From Thermodesulforhabdus norvegica (GTDB lineage: Bacteria; Desulfobacterota; Syntrophobacteria; Syntrophobacterales; Thermodesulforhabdaceae): DNA of 64,000 nt. The notes under the pieces were generated by a model that saw only the letters and a list, made by a program, of their open reading frames with translations, was not told where the DNA came from and did not search any database. The position numbers and the translations under genes are program-made. The stretch spans positions 1-64,000 of the forward strand of contig NZ_FOUU01000001.1 of assembly GCF_900114975.1 (NCBI RefSeq), written 5' to 3'. Shown here one piece after another: positions 26,296 to 35,266 of the stretch (position 1 is the stretch's first letter; every line of letters begins with the position of its first letter).

Positions 26296-26970
26296 ATGTT
26301 CGAGCAGAGGACGCTTTCTCGAAGAGAAAGAGAAAGGTTGATTCATCGCCAGGAAATTCTCGATGCCGCCCTTGAGCTTTTTGCTCAGAAAGGCTTTTAC
26401 AATGTCACAATGAAGGAAATAGCAGAGCGTGCAGAATTTGCCGTCGGTACGCTCTACAAATTTTTCCAAAGCAAACAGCACCTTTACAAATCTCTTATCC
26501 TCGAAAGAACCATACACTTTCACAACACCCTGATCAATGTATTAGATGAAGAAATGGACGACCCACTGGAGCAGATCGAAAAGTTTATTATGACCAAGAT
26601 GGGTCTCCTAGGAAAACATATTGCCATCATCAGGCTTTATTTTACTGAGATATACCGGGTAAATCCCACAATCAAGGCCGATCTGGAAGCCGAGCTTACA
26701 CGGATGAGGCGGGAATTCAGAACAAAACTTTCGGCACTTATGGAACGCGCAATTAACGCAGGCCTTATCAGGAGAAGCGATCCCATGCACATGGCCATGG
26801 CTCTTGACGGCCTTATGAAGGGCTTTGTTTTCGGATATCTGGAAGAGTCCTTCGGTAAGGATCCGTCGGAAATAGATTACGAGAAGCTCGAAAAGCTCTT
26901 CGCAGAGGACTACGCAAAAACCGTTCGAGAAGTATTCTTCAAAGGCGCCCTCGCCTCAACGGCCGCATAG
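26296..26970 (+). CDS. TetR family transcriptional regulator
   Basis: A 224-residue regulator. The N-terminal helix-turn-helix is typical: ILDAALELFAQKGFYNVTMK, then IAERAEFAVGTLYKFF (about residues 22-62). The C-terminal ligand-binding part is all-helical and not family-specific. The ATG at 26296 follows GGGGGAGAGG; an in-frame ATG seven codons earlier is less likely. It leads the operon tetR-MFP-RND, 14 bases before the adaptor gene, and a perfect operator lies upstream, so it probably represses its own operon until a toxic or lipophilic compound binds. Confidence 0.92.
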   Translation: MFEQRTLSRRERERLIHRQEILDAALELFAQKGFYNVTMKEIAERAEFAVGTLYKFFQSKQHLYKSLILERTIHFHNTLINVLDEEMDDPLEQIEKFIMTKMGLLGKHIAIIRLYFTEIYRVNPTIKADLEAELTRMRREFRTKLSALMERAINAGLIRRSDPMHMAMALDGLMKGFVFGYLEESFGKDPSEIDYEKLEKLFAEDYAKTVREVFFKGALASTAA

Positions 26971-26984
26971 ACGGAGTAGGATTT

Positions 26985-28103
26985 ATGAAAGGGGCTGTGA
27001 GTTTTCTCTTCATTCTGCTTTTTCTGTACTCCTCCGGCAGTCTTGCCCAGCAGACTGCTCCTCAGGCAGTTCTGGTCGAAGGATACAGGGTTATCAGCCG
27101 GGAAGTAAACCCGCCGGAGGAATTCGTCGGACATGTGGAAGCAATACAGTGGGTGGACCTCTATGCACGGGTTGAGGGTTTCATCGAAAAGGTTAATTTC
27201 AAAGAAGGCTCCATGGTAAAGGCCGGGGATCTTCTCTACATCATAGAGCAAGCACCCTACAGGGCCAGAGTTGAAGCTGCCCAGGCCACCGTTAAGGAAG
27301 CCGAAGCAGAACTCGAAAAGGCGCGCCGCCGGCTCAACAGGCTACGCCGTGCAAGACCTGAGAGCGTAAGTGCCACCGACATTGACGATGCCGTTACGGC
27401 CGAAATGGCCGCAAGGGCCCGCCTTGAAGAAGCCAGGGCGCAACTGGAGCTGGCGCTGATCGATCTGGGATATACCGAAATCAGGGCACCAATTGACGGA
27501 CGAATAGGCAAAACGAGATATACGGCAGGCAACCTCGTAAATACCTCATCGGGCCCTCTGGCCCGGATAGTTCAGGTTAATCCCATCAGAGTGGTTTATT
27601 CGGTAAGTGAGAACGATTTGCCGCTTATACAGAAGGCAATGGCGGACTCGGAATCGGGGCAAGCATCGCCTTTCCTGAAGCCTTCAATAAGACTACCCGA
27701 CGGATCGATCTACGACAAAACCGGCCGCGTGGAATTCGTGGACAACGAAGTAGATCCTGCAACCGGAACGATTGCCGTCCGTGCAGTCTTTAACAACCCC
27801 GACGGTATTTTAATCCCCGGGCAATATGTGACGGTGCTGGTCAGGAAAGCGGAACCGGAGGTCTTGCCCGTGGTACCTCAATCCGCAGTTCTCATGAGCG
27901 CTGAAGGCAATTTTGTGTTCGTCGTTGACGACAAAGGAATAGCCAGGAAGCGTGGCATTACCCTCGGTCCGGTTTTAGAAACCTACTGGGCCGTTCGGTC
28001 CGGCATAAGGGAAGGTGAAACCGTTATCGTGAACGGAATACATAAGGTTCGGGACGGTCAGCCTGTTATTGTCAGAGCAAGCGGAAGTCAGGGAGCAAAG
28101 TAA
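26985..28103 (+). CDS. RND efflux periplasmic adaptor (membrane fusion protein)
   Basis: A 372-residue adaptor of the AcrA/MexA type: signal peptide (LFILLFLYSSGSLA), lipoyl half-motifs around FVGHVEAIQWVDLYARVEGF (first) and ALIDLGYTEIRAPIDGRIGK (second), a long coiled-coil hairpin between them (about residues 95-160, AQATVKEAEAELEKARRR), then beta-barrel and membrane-proximal domains ending in VNGIHKVRDGQPV. No lipobox was found, so it is probably held by the membrane or complex rather than lipidated. It links the inner-membrane RND pump with an outer-membrane channel. Cotranscribed between tetR and the pump gene. Confidence 0.93.
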   Translation: MKGAVSFLFILLFLYSSGSLAQQTAPQAVLVEGYRVISREVNPPEEFVGHVEAIQWVDLYARVEGFIEKVNFKEGSMVKAGDLLYIIEQAPYRARVEAAQATVKEAEAELEKARRRLNRLRRARPESVSATDIDDAVTAEMAARARLEEARAQLELALIDLGYTEIRAPIDGRIGKTRYTAGNLVNTSSGPLARIVQVNPIRVVYSVSENDLPLIQKAMADSESGQASPFLKPSIRLPDGSIYDKTGRVEFVDNEVDPATGTIAVRAVFNNPDGILIPGQYVTVLVRKAEPEVLPVVPQSAVLMSAEGNFVFVVDDKGIARKRGITLGPVLETYWAVRSGIREGETVIVNGIHKVRDGQPVIVRASGSQGAK

Positions 28104-28107
28104 AACC

Positions 28108-31100
28108 ATGTTCTCGAAAATCTTTATCGAAAGGCCCCGGCTTGCAGCCGTTATATCGATAGTCATATTTCTTGCGGGATCGATTGCTCTATTCAACATA
28201 CCCGTAGCCCAGTACCCGCAGATAACCCCACCGGAAATCACGGTGAGCGCCACCTATCCGGGTGCAAACGCGCAGGTCGTATGCGATACCGTTGCGTCTC
28301 CCATAGAAGAAGAGGTTAACGGCGTTGAGAACATGCTCTACATGTCTTCAACCTGCTCCAACGAAGGCCGCTACCAACTCAGTGTCACCTTCGCCGTGGG
28401 TTCCGATCCGGACATAGATCAGGTAAATCTTCAGAACAGGATACAGCTCGCCGAGTCAAAATTGCCTCAGGAAGTAGTGGATCAGGGGATTTCGGTTCGA
28501 CGAAGAACTGCCAACATCATGGCAGCCATCAGCTTTTATTCTCCCCGGAAAAGCCGTGATAAGCTTTTTCTGAGTAATTACGTAAGCACCTATGTAGAGG
28601 ATGCGCTCCTGAGAGTCCCCGGGGTAAGTGACGTTATGATTTTCGGTGAGAAAGAATACAGCATGAGAATATGGCTCAATCCCGACCGTCTAACGGCTCT
28701 CGGGCTGACCCCATCGGACGTCATAACGGCCATTCGTAACCAGAACATTCAGGCTGCCGTGGGATCTATCGGAACCGCTCCTGCACCTCAGGGTCAGCAG
28801 ATACAGTTAACATTGAAGTCAAGAGGGCGCCTTGAGAAACCCGAAGAATTCGAAAACATCGTCGTACGAACAAACGAACTGGGCGGAGTCGTACGGGTCA
28901 GGGATGTGGGGCGCGTTGAACTGGCCTCGTTGTCTTACAGCCACGAATCCACGCTGAACGGCGCCCCCGTTGTGACCATAGCGGTTTATAGGTCCTCCGA
29001 TGCCAATACGCTGGAGACGATGGAGGCCGTGAGAAATGAGCTAAAAAGGCTTTCGGCCGATTTTCCGGAAGACATAGATTACAGCGTCGTTCTCGATACC
29101 ACCGAATACGTGTCTGCCGCCATCAAAGAAATTCGGTTTACCCTGGGGCTCACCTTTTTACTCGTTCTAATTGTGAACTTTGTATTTCTTCAAGACTGGC
29201 GGGCGACACTTATTCCGACGGTTGTAATACCCGTGTCCATCATCGGCACCTTCGCCATCCTGCTTCTTATCGGCTATAGCGCAAATACCATCTCTCTCTT
29301 TGGCCTCGTTATGGCCATCGGACTGGTTGTGGACGATTCCATAGTGGTCGTGGAAAACGTGATGCGAATAATGAGCGAAGAAAAGTTGCCGCCCAAAGAG
29401 GCCACACTTCGTTCTATGGAGCAGATTACCGGGCCCGTTATTGCAACCACCCTGGTACTTCTTGCGGTCTTCGTGCCGGTTGCATTCGTTCCGGGAATTA
29501 CCGGGCAGCTTTATCGACAATTTGCGGTGACGATAAGCATCTCCGTGTGTATCTCAACACTCTGTGCATTAACCCTCAGTCCTGCAATGTGCGCATCAAT
29601 CCTCGTGCCGGTGGGAGAAAGTTCCAAAAAGAAGTCAGGGTTTCAACGAATACTTGATCTTCCCTTCAGGGTCTTCAACACCTCGCTCGACAGGGCGCGT
29701 AAAGGCTACGTTGGAATCTCCGGCTGGCTGATAAGAAAAACGGCAATAAGCCTCCTTATCTACGGCCTTATCATCTTTTTTACATGGATGCTTTTCACAT
29801 CGAGGCCCAGAAGCTTCATTCCCGATGAAGACCAGGGCTATTTCTTCATTAACGTACAGCTTCCGGAAGCGGCATCTCTGGAGCGCACGGTAAAAACCAT
29901 GGAAAAGGTAACCGCTCTGGTAAGGTCCATTCCCGGGGTTCGTGATGTCATCGGCGTCAGCGGCTTCAGCATTCTGAGCGGAGGAGCCGAAAATGTGGCT
30001 TTTGGTATAGCCATTCTTAAACCCTGGGACGAGCGCAAAGGACGGGAAATGCACATAGACAGCATCGTCGCCGCGGCACAAAGGAAGGTTGCCACCCTCC
30101 CCGAAGCAACCTGTTTCGTGTTCACGCCCCCACCGATAATGGGTTTGGGGCGATCCGGCGGTTTCGACTTCCGGCTTCTGGCTCTGGAAGGACAGAGCCC
30201 TCAGGAGATGCAATCCGTTGCCATGGCCCTTATGATTGCCGCCAATCAGCATCCCGCTCTGCAACGGGTATTTACCACCTACCGGGCCGACACACCCCAG
30301 CTCTTTGTTACCGTGGACAGAACAAAAGCCGAATTTCTGAATGTCCCGGTAAGCCCCATATTTTCAACACTGCAGGCCTACATGGGTTCAGCCTACGTTA
30401 ATGACTTCACTCTCAGGGGACGCACCTATCAGGTGAGAGTCCAGGCCGAAGAACGCTACCGCAACGACCTTTCCGACGTATATCGGCTTTACGTTCGCAG
30501 CGACGCCGGCCAGATGATCCCTCTCAGAAGCCTCATCAAGGTCTCCACCATTACAGGGCCTCAGATAATAAGCCGCTACAATCAGTTTCCCAGCGTGAGC
30601 TTTCAGGGATCGGCTGCTCCGGGCTATTCATCGGGTCAGGCAATGGACGCAATGGAGGAGCTTGCCAGAAAGGTACTGCCCAGGGGTTACGGTTTTGAAT
30701 GGTCTTCCATATCCTACCAGGAGAAGCAGGTTCGGGGACAGGTTCTTGTGATATTCCTTCTTGCAATGGTTTTCGGATACCTGTTTCTGGTGGGCCAGTA
30801 TGAAAGCTGGAACATGCCCATTGCCATAATTCTTTATGTACCCATCTCCACCTTTGGAGCACTGCTGGGCCTCTGGGTTGCAGGTCTTCCCCTGAGTCTC
30901 TATGCTCAGATAGGTCTGGTTCTTCTTGTGGGCCTTTCGTCCAAGAACGCAATTCTTATCGTGGAATTTGCCAAAAACGCCCGTGAGGAAGGCAAATCGA
31001 CCACAGAAGCGGCTCTTGAGGCCGCCAGAATAAGGTTTCGCCCTGTGCTAATGACCGCCTTTACCTTCATCTTCGGTGTCATACCGATGGTCGTTGCCAC

Positions 31101-31281
31101 AGGGGCCGGCGCAGCCAGCAGGAGGGCCATAGGAACAACGGTTTTTTCGGGAATGCTGGTCTGCACAATCATCGGCATTTTCTTCATCCCGATGCTCTTT
31201 TATTGCTTCCAGACAATTCGCGAGAAAGCCCATTCGCTGTTGCGACCCGGCGAGAAACCCGTTGACGGCGCCATAGGATAG
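28108..31281 (+). CDS. RND multidrug efflux pump, HAE1/AcrB type
   Basis: A 1057-residue inner-membrane proton-driven pump with AcrB length and layout: first helix ERPRLAAVISIVIFLAGS, porter stretch PVAQYPQITPPEITVSATYP (split), 12 membrane helices and two large periplasmic loops. The proton relay acids are visible in GLVVDDSIVVVENV (two Asp), and the second-half motif VLLVGLSSKNAILIVEFA follows. The frame is open 13 codons further up, inside the adaptor gene, but MFSKIFIERP at 28108 is the canonical start. No outer-membrane TolC-like gene follows, so the pump must use one encoded elsewhere. Probable drug, bile-salt or solvent export under TetR control. Confidence 0.95.
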   Translation: MFSKIFIERPRLAAVISIVIFLAGSIALFNIPVAQYPQITPPEITVSATYPGANAQVVCDTVASPIEEEVNGVENMLYMSSTCSNEGRYQLSVTFAVGSDPDIDQVNLQNRIQLAESKLPQEVVDQGISVRRRTANIMAAISFYSPRKSRDKLFLSNYVSTYVEDALLRVPGVSDVMIFGEKEYSMRIWLNPDRLTALGLTPSDVITAIRNQNIQAAVGSIGTAPAPQGQQIQLTLKSRGRLEKPEEFENIVVRTNELGGVVRVRDVGRVELASLSYSHESTLNGAPVVTIAVYRSSDANTLETMEAVRNELKRLSADFPEDIDYSVVLDTTEYVSAAIKEIRFTLGLTFLLVLIVNFVFLQDWRATLIPTVVIPVSIIGTFAILLLIGYSANTISLFGLVMAIGLVVDDSIVVVENVMRIMSEEKLPPKEATLRSMEQITGPVIATTLVLLAVFVPVAFVPGITGQLYRQFAVTISISVCISTLCALTLSPAMCASILVPVGESSKKKSGFQRILDLPFRVFNTSLDRARKGYVGISGWLIRKTAISLLIYGLIIFFTWMLFTSRPRSFIPDEDQGYFFINVQLPEAASLERTVKTMEKVTALVRSIPGVRDVIGVSGFSILSGGAENVAFGIAILKPWDERKGREMHIDSIVAAAQRKVATLPEATCFVFTPPPIMGLGRSGGFDFRLLALEGQSPQEMQSVAMALMIAANQHPALQRVFTTYRADTPQLFVTVDRTKAEFLNVPVSPIFSTLQAYMGSAYVNDFTLRGRTYQVRVQAEERYRNDLSDVYRLYVRSDAGQMIPLRSLIKVSTITGPQIISRYNQFPSVSFQGSAAPGYSSGQAMDAMEELARKVLPRGYGFEWSSISYQEKQVRGQVLVIFLLAMVFGYLFLVGQYESWNMPIAIILYVPISTFGALLGLWVAGLPLSLYAQIGLVLLVGLSSKNAILIVEFAKNAREEGKSTTEAALEAARIRFRPVLMTAFTFIFGVIPMVVATGAGAASRRAIGTTVFSGMLVCTIIGIFFIPMLFYCFQTIREKAHSLLRPGEKPVDGAIG

Positions 31282-31293
31282 GATTGGGAGCAG

Positions 31294-31731
31294 ATGTCGG
31301 GAGAAAAAGATCTTATAAAATTACTGAAATCCATGAATCCCGAGCCAAAATCCGAGGAATACGTTTTTATCTCTTTAAAGGGGGCTGTTTACGGGGATGC
31401 CCCGGAGCTTAAACCTACGGCAATGTTTATGGAAGATGAAGGCATGACCCTCGTAATACCTCGATCGATAGCCGACGAACTGGGAATAGCCTACGAATCC
31501 GTCTTCAGGTGCATCACTCTCAGGGTCCACTCAAGCCTTGATGCCGTGGGTTTTTCTGCTACCATTGCAGGCGCCCTTGCCAAAAGAGGAATTAGCGCAA
31601 ACATCATGGCAGGTTATTTTCACGATCATATTTTCGTTCCTTCGGAACGCGCAGAAGAAGCCCTGTCGATTCTGAAAGAACTCTCCGAAACCCTGAAAGC
31701 TCAGGAAACCAGGGCCACGAATTATCCATGA
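31294..31731 (+). CDS. ACT-domain protein of unknown role
   Basis: A 145-residue protein with the pattern of the ACT_3/DUF2241 group: KSMNPEPKSEEYVFISL near the start, an ACT-like half (LRVHSSLDAVGFSATIAGAL, then AKRGISANIMAGYFHDHIF) and VPSERAEEALSIL. ACT domains bind small metabolites, usually amino acids. The gene follows the RND pump by 12 bases and overlaps the next gene by ATGA, so it is cotranscribed with it. No enzyme is attached; a regulatory or small-molecule-sensing function is possible. Confidence 0.82.
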   Translation: MSGEKDLIKLLKSMNPEPKSEEYVFISLKGAVYGDAPELKPTAMFMEDEGMTLVIPRSIADELGIAYESVFRCITLRVHSSLDAVGFSATIAGALAKRGISANIMAGYFHDHIFVPSERAEEALSILKELSETLKAQETRATNYP

Positions 31732-32501
31732 AACCGCAAGTCTTTGTCGCTCTAGGAAAACACCTGAAGCATTGCCCGGTGGTAAGAACACTTGGCGTAA
31801 GGCCTGACCTCCTTTGCTACAGTGACGAGGAACTGGATCTGTTGAGGTCGGCTCAGGTCGTGCTTTTCCCCACCTGGCGTTACCTTCATATTTTCGAAGC
31901 CACCGGTCGTCCTGTCTTTCCGTCTTATTCAAGCTACCACCTTCGAAGATCACCCTATCTGCAGCACCTGCTGGCACGCCACCTCAATATTCCAAAGCTA
32001 AGGGCAAGGGCCTACGCCGGTCGTAAAAGGCTTAACATCCCCGGAGACTTCGACTACCCCTTTGCAGTCTGGCCGGTTCGTAAAAGAAGACCTCTCCCCA
32101 TCGTCGTAAGAAACGAAAAAGAGCTGAAAGAAGTTTGCAAAGCCCATCACTTTATTCTGGTAGTGGAGATGCCCGACCCGGTGGAAAGAGAAGTTCAGAT
32201 TGTTACGATAGGTCGTGGGGTTGCGGGATGGAAGGGTTCTCCGCCATCGTCACGAAAAGCCAAACTGCTTCAGGATGAGTCTCTGCGATACGTGACCTCT
32301 GCGGGGATTGATTACGGATCCGTAAGATGGATCAAAAGTCGTGATGGCTGGAAGTTTTCGGGGCTACTGTCCCTTCCGTTGTGTTTCGTCACTCCGGATG
32401 GATTACCCGTCTCACGTCACGATTTTTTGTGTTCCCTTCTCAGGGATATTGCAGCCGGACGGGTGCAACCTCCGTGGAAAACAAACGATCGAGCCACCTG
32501 A
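31728..32501 (+). CDS. uncharacterised protein, possibly ATP-grasp-like
   Basis: A 257-residue protein I do not recognise with certainty. The order of motifs recalls RimK/ATP-grasp proteins: an N-terminal segment with LRSAQVVLFPTWRYLHIFE, a possible fold core with LARHLNIPKL, then FPYAVWPVRKRRPL-like lysine/arginine-rich strand (read here as FAVWPVRKRR) and a strand VEREVQIVTIGRG; but the classic Glu/Asn metal ligands near the end are not obvious. It is coupled to the ACT-domain gene by ATGA. Its last 62 bases overlap the convergent sppA gene. No function is claimed. Confidence 0.6.
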   Translation: MKPQVFVALGKHLKHCPVVRTLGVRPDLLCYSDEELDLLRSAQVVLFPTWRYLHIFEATGRPVFPSYSSYHLRRSPYLQHLLARHLNIPKLRARAYAGRKRLNIPGDFDYPFAVWPVRKRRPLPIVVRNEKELKEVCKAHHFILVVEMPDPVEREVQIVTIGRGVAGWKGSPPSSRKAKLLQDESLRYVTSAGIDYGSVRWIKSRDGWKFSGLLSLPLCFVTPDGLPVSRHDFLCSLLRDIAAGRVQPPWKTNDRAT

Positions 32502-33309
32502 CCGCACTTTCTCCGAAAAGCATTTCTATCAGGCGCCGCCTTTTTTCATGGTAAATCAATTCCGGCTCTTCCTCCATCTGGGCAAGAAGGCGTGCTACCT
32601 GAACTGCATCCTGGAAGTTACCCAGTTCATCGATAAGCCCGAGCTCCAGTGCCGACTCCCCGGTGAGTATCCTTCCATCTGCTATTGCGTCAACTTTCGA
32701 TTCATCAAGCCCCCTGGCAACGGCAATATCCCTTACGAACTGTCTGTGAACCTGCATCAGTGATTCCCTGATAAGGTTTTCCTCGTCGGGCGTCATCGTT
32801 CTTCCGGGATTGCCTAGGTCCTTAAATTTTCCGCTTTTTATCACAACGGTCTCAAAGCCAATTTTTTCAAAAATCCGGGACAGATTAGGGAAAAAGGCAA
32901 TAACCCCTATACTGCCGGTAATCGTTCCGGGGCTCGCTATGATCTTGCTTGCTCCACAGGCTACGTAATAGCCGCCAGAAGTGGCCACGGAACCCAGAGA
33001 AGCCACCACGGGTTTAGCCTCCCTCGTTCTCAAAACTTCCCGATACAGCTCCTGAGCGGCACTGACTCCACCTCCCGGGGAATCAATCCGAATTATGATG
33101 GCCCGCACTCTATCGTCTTTTCGAAAAGATGCCAGGGCATCCGTATATTCAAAACTATCCGTGATGGTTCCCCTGACAAAAATTACTCCTATACGATTGG
33201 ACGACGCCAGAATTGTGGATTTGGCGATCATGTAAAGAACACCGCCGGCAATCGGCACCAGAAAGATTGCGATAACCATCCAGAAAAGGATCTTTAAAAA
33301 CCTTTTCAC
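32440..33309 (-). CDS. sppA: signal peptide peptidase SppA, short form
   Basis: A 289-residue membrane-anchored serine protease of family S49. One N-terminal helix (ILFWMVIAIFLVPIAGGVLYM), then the strand RAIIIRIDSPGGGV, the nucleophile Ser in SVATSGGYYVACGA and the general-base Lys in IKSGKFKDLGNPGR. This is the Ser/Lys dyad of the single-domain SppA, about half the length of E. coli SppA. It cleaves remnant signal peptides in the membrane. The start is GTG, with the AGGGGGG ribosome site inside a hairpin. It is the last gene of the leftward hisC-cmk-rpsA-sppA run. Confidence 0.94.
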   Translation of the reverse strand: MKRFLKILFWMVIAIFLVPIAGGVLYMIAKSTILASSNRIGVIFVRGTITDSFEYTDALASFRKDDRVRAIIIRIDSPGGGVSAAQELYREVLRTREAKPVVASLGSVATSGGYYVACGASKIIASPGTITGSIGVIAFFPNLSRIFEKIGFETVVIKSGKFKDLGNPGRTMTPDEENLIRESLMQVHRQFVRDIAVARGLDESKVDAIADGRILTGESALELGLIDELGNFQDAVQVARLLAQMEEEPELIYHEKRRRLIEMLFGESAVRWLDRLFSTEVAPVRLQYP

Positions 33310-33310
33310 T

Positions 33311-33332
33311 TTAAGCCCCCCTGGCGGCTTAA
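33311..33332 (-). promoter_or_regulatory. hairpin over the sppA ribosome-binding site
   Basis: TTAAGCC and GGCTTAA form a perfect 7-bp stem whose loop and 3' arm contain AGGGGGG, the Shine-Dalgarno of the GTG-started sppA gene. If it folds, it would restrain initiation. It may equally be a by-product of the GC-rich ribosome site. Confidence 0.4.
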
Positions 33333-33338
33333 ACGACG

Positions 33339-33369
33339 AAACCCGACCCTCAAAGGCGGAGTCGGGTTT
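33339..33369 (-). terminator. hairpin terminator after rpsA
   Basis: Perfect 9-bp stem AAACCCGAC (33339-33347) / GTCGGGTTT (33361-33369) with a 13-base loop, 28 bases after the rpsA stop. The T-run is only three long, so it may be partial, allowing some read-through into sppA. Confidence 0.6.
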
Positions 33370-33397
33370 CGATGGAGAGTCTTACCGGGCTGATTTA

Positions 33398-35131
33398 TCA
33401 ACTCTCTTCGGACTTCTTAATAACTTCGCCGAGCTTGACGGAGCCATCTTCTGCTCCTGACTTAAACTGCTCAAGGGTTTCCTTTTCTCGTTCTTCCGCA
33501 AGCCGCTTTATCGAAAGGCCGATCTTCCTTTCCTGAGAAGACACGTTAATGACCTTAGCCTCAATCCTCTGACCTATCTGAAAGGTCTTTAAGGGATCGA
33601 CCTTTTCCGATTCGTCAATCTCGGATACATGAACCAGTCCTTCAATACCTTCCTCGAGCTCCACAAAAACGCCAAAATCCGTCACGTTGGATACAACGCC
33701 CGAAACAACCGAGCCCACCGGATATTTCTCATCTATGCTTTCCCAGGGATCGGGCTCCAGTTGCTTTATACCAAGAGAAAACCTTTTTTCTTCTTTATCT
33801 ATGTGAAGCACTTTTGCTCTGACAACCTGCCCCTTCTGAAATACCTCCGAAGGATGGCGTATGCGCTTCGTCCAGGAAATATCCGATATATGGACTAATC
33901 CATCAATGCCTTCATCTATGCCTATAAAAATCCCGAAATCGGTAATATTCTTTACCTTGCCTTCTATAATCGTTCCCACCGGATATTTCTCGGCAACTAT
34001 ATCCCACGGATTGGGCATGAGCTGCTTAAGTCCCAGAGATATACGACGCCTCTCGGGATCAATGCTCAACACCACGGCTTCCACTTCGTCTCCGACGCTG
34101 AGAATCTTCGAAGGATGCCGTATTTTTTCCGTCCAGGACATCTCGGATATGTGGATAAGCCCTTCAACACCTTTCTCCAGCTCAACGAAAGCACCGTAGT
34201 CGGTAATGCTCACCACCTTGCCTTTCACCTTTGAGCCTTCGGGATATTTTTCTGCTGCCTTAGCCCACGGATCGGGGAAAAGCTGTTTCAACCCCAGAGA
34301 AACCCTTTCGTTCTCCCGGTCAAAATGGAGAATCATAACTTTTATTGGATCGCCTATCTGAAACATTTCAGAAGGATGCCCCACTCTTCCCCAGCTCATA
34401 TCGGTTATGTGGAGCAAACCGTCCACACCGCCCAGATCCACGAAGACACCGTAATCGGTGATATTTTTAACGACACCCTCGAAGACTTTACCTTCTTCGA
34501 TTTCTTTCAGAAGCTGAGCCCGTTTTGCTTCACGTTCCTTCTCCAGAATAGCCCGCCTCGAAAGCACAACGTTCCTTCTGCGCTTGTTGCACTTCAGTAT
34601 CTTGAACTCCATCTCCTTGCCTATGAGGGCATCCAGATCTCTTACGGGGCGCAGATCAACCTGAGAACCCGGCAAGAAGGCGATGATACCTATATCTACG
34701 GAAAGACCTCCCTTGACCTTGGCAACAATTTTCCCTTTTATAACGCCGTCTTCTTCGTAAATTCTGGTGATTTCGTCCCAGACCTTTATCTTGGTGGCTT
34801 TCTCCTTGGACAGATAAACAACACCCTCTTCATCATCATGGTACTCGAGTAAAACCTCTATCTCATCGCCGACCTTCACACTAACATTGCCGTTATTGTC
34901 ACGAAACTCATCTATCGAAATAATCCCTTCGGACTTATAACCTATATCAACAACGACATAATCATCGGTAACATGCACAACCTTCCCCTTAACTACTTCA
35001 CCTTCCTGAAAGGTTTGAAAACTCTTTTCGTATAATTCCTCAAGCAATCGAGGATCCATTTCTGTTAGATCCTCATCCAGGGACGCATGTGCATATTGAT
35101 GCTCCTCTTCACGACCTGCCTGTTGTCTCAT
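33398..35131 (-). CDS. rpsA: 30S ribosomal protein S1
   Basis: A 577-residue S1 with six tandem S1/OB domains, starting near residues 43 (VVKGKVVHVTDDYVVVDIG), 125, 210 (VFEGVVKNITDYGVFVDLGG), 296 (VKGKVVSITDYGAFVELEKG), 382 and 468. The later four have the (T/S)DYG/DFG-F-V pattern of RNA-binding repeats. S1 binds mRNA at initiation in the ribosome. A short acidic, glutamate-rich leader precedes domain 1; Met-25 is an alternative start. It sits with cmk upstream and sppA downstream, a common deltaproteobacterial arrangement. Confidence 0.96.
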   Translation of the reverse strand: MRQQAGREEEHQYAHASLDEDLTEMDPRLLEELYEKSFQTFQEGEVVKGKVVHVTDDYVVVDIGYKSEGIISIDEFRDNNGNVSVKVGDEIEVLLEYHDDEEGVVYLSKEKATKIKVWDEITRIYEEDGVIKGKIVAKVKGGLSVDIGIIAFLPGSQVDLRPVRDLDALIGKEMEFKILKCNKRRRNVVLSRRAILEKEREAKRAQLLKEIEEGKVFEGVVKNITDYGVFVDLGGVDGLLHITDMSWGRVGHPSEMFQIGDPIKVMILHFDRENERVSLGLKQLFPDPWAKAAEKYPEGSKVKGKVVSITDYGAFVELEKGVEGLIHISEMSWTEKIRHPSKILSVGDEVEAVVLSIDPERRRISLGLKQLMPNPWDIVAEKYPVGTIIEGKVKNITDFGIFIGIDEGIDGLVHISDISWTKRIRHPSEVFQKGQVVRAKVLHIDKEEKRFSLGIKQLEPDPWESIDEKYPVGSVVSGVVSNVTDFGVFVELEEGIEGLVHVSEIDESEKVDPLKTFQIGQRIEAKVINVSSQERKIGLSIKRLAEEREKETLEQFKSGAEDGSVKLGEVIKKSEES

Positions 35132-35266
35132 AGCCTGCCTTTACCCCCTTACATGAGAATTTCAATGCGAACAGAATATGTTCGCTTTAAAGCCCCGTGT
35201 TTCTAATCCTGTACCAGATTGTACCATTTGACACAACAGAATTCTTAATCTCAGCCCCACGTTTTT

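Noticed and set aside
28069-28107. 13-codon upstream extension of the RND pump
   Set aside because: It overlaps the adaptor gene and the canonical RND start MFSKIFIERP lies at 28108.
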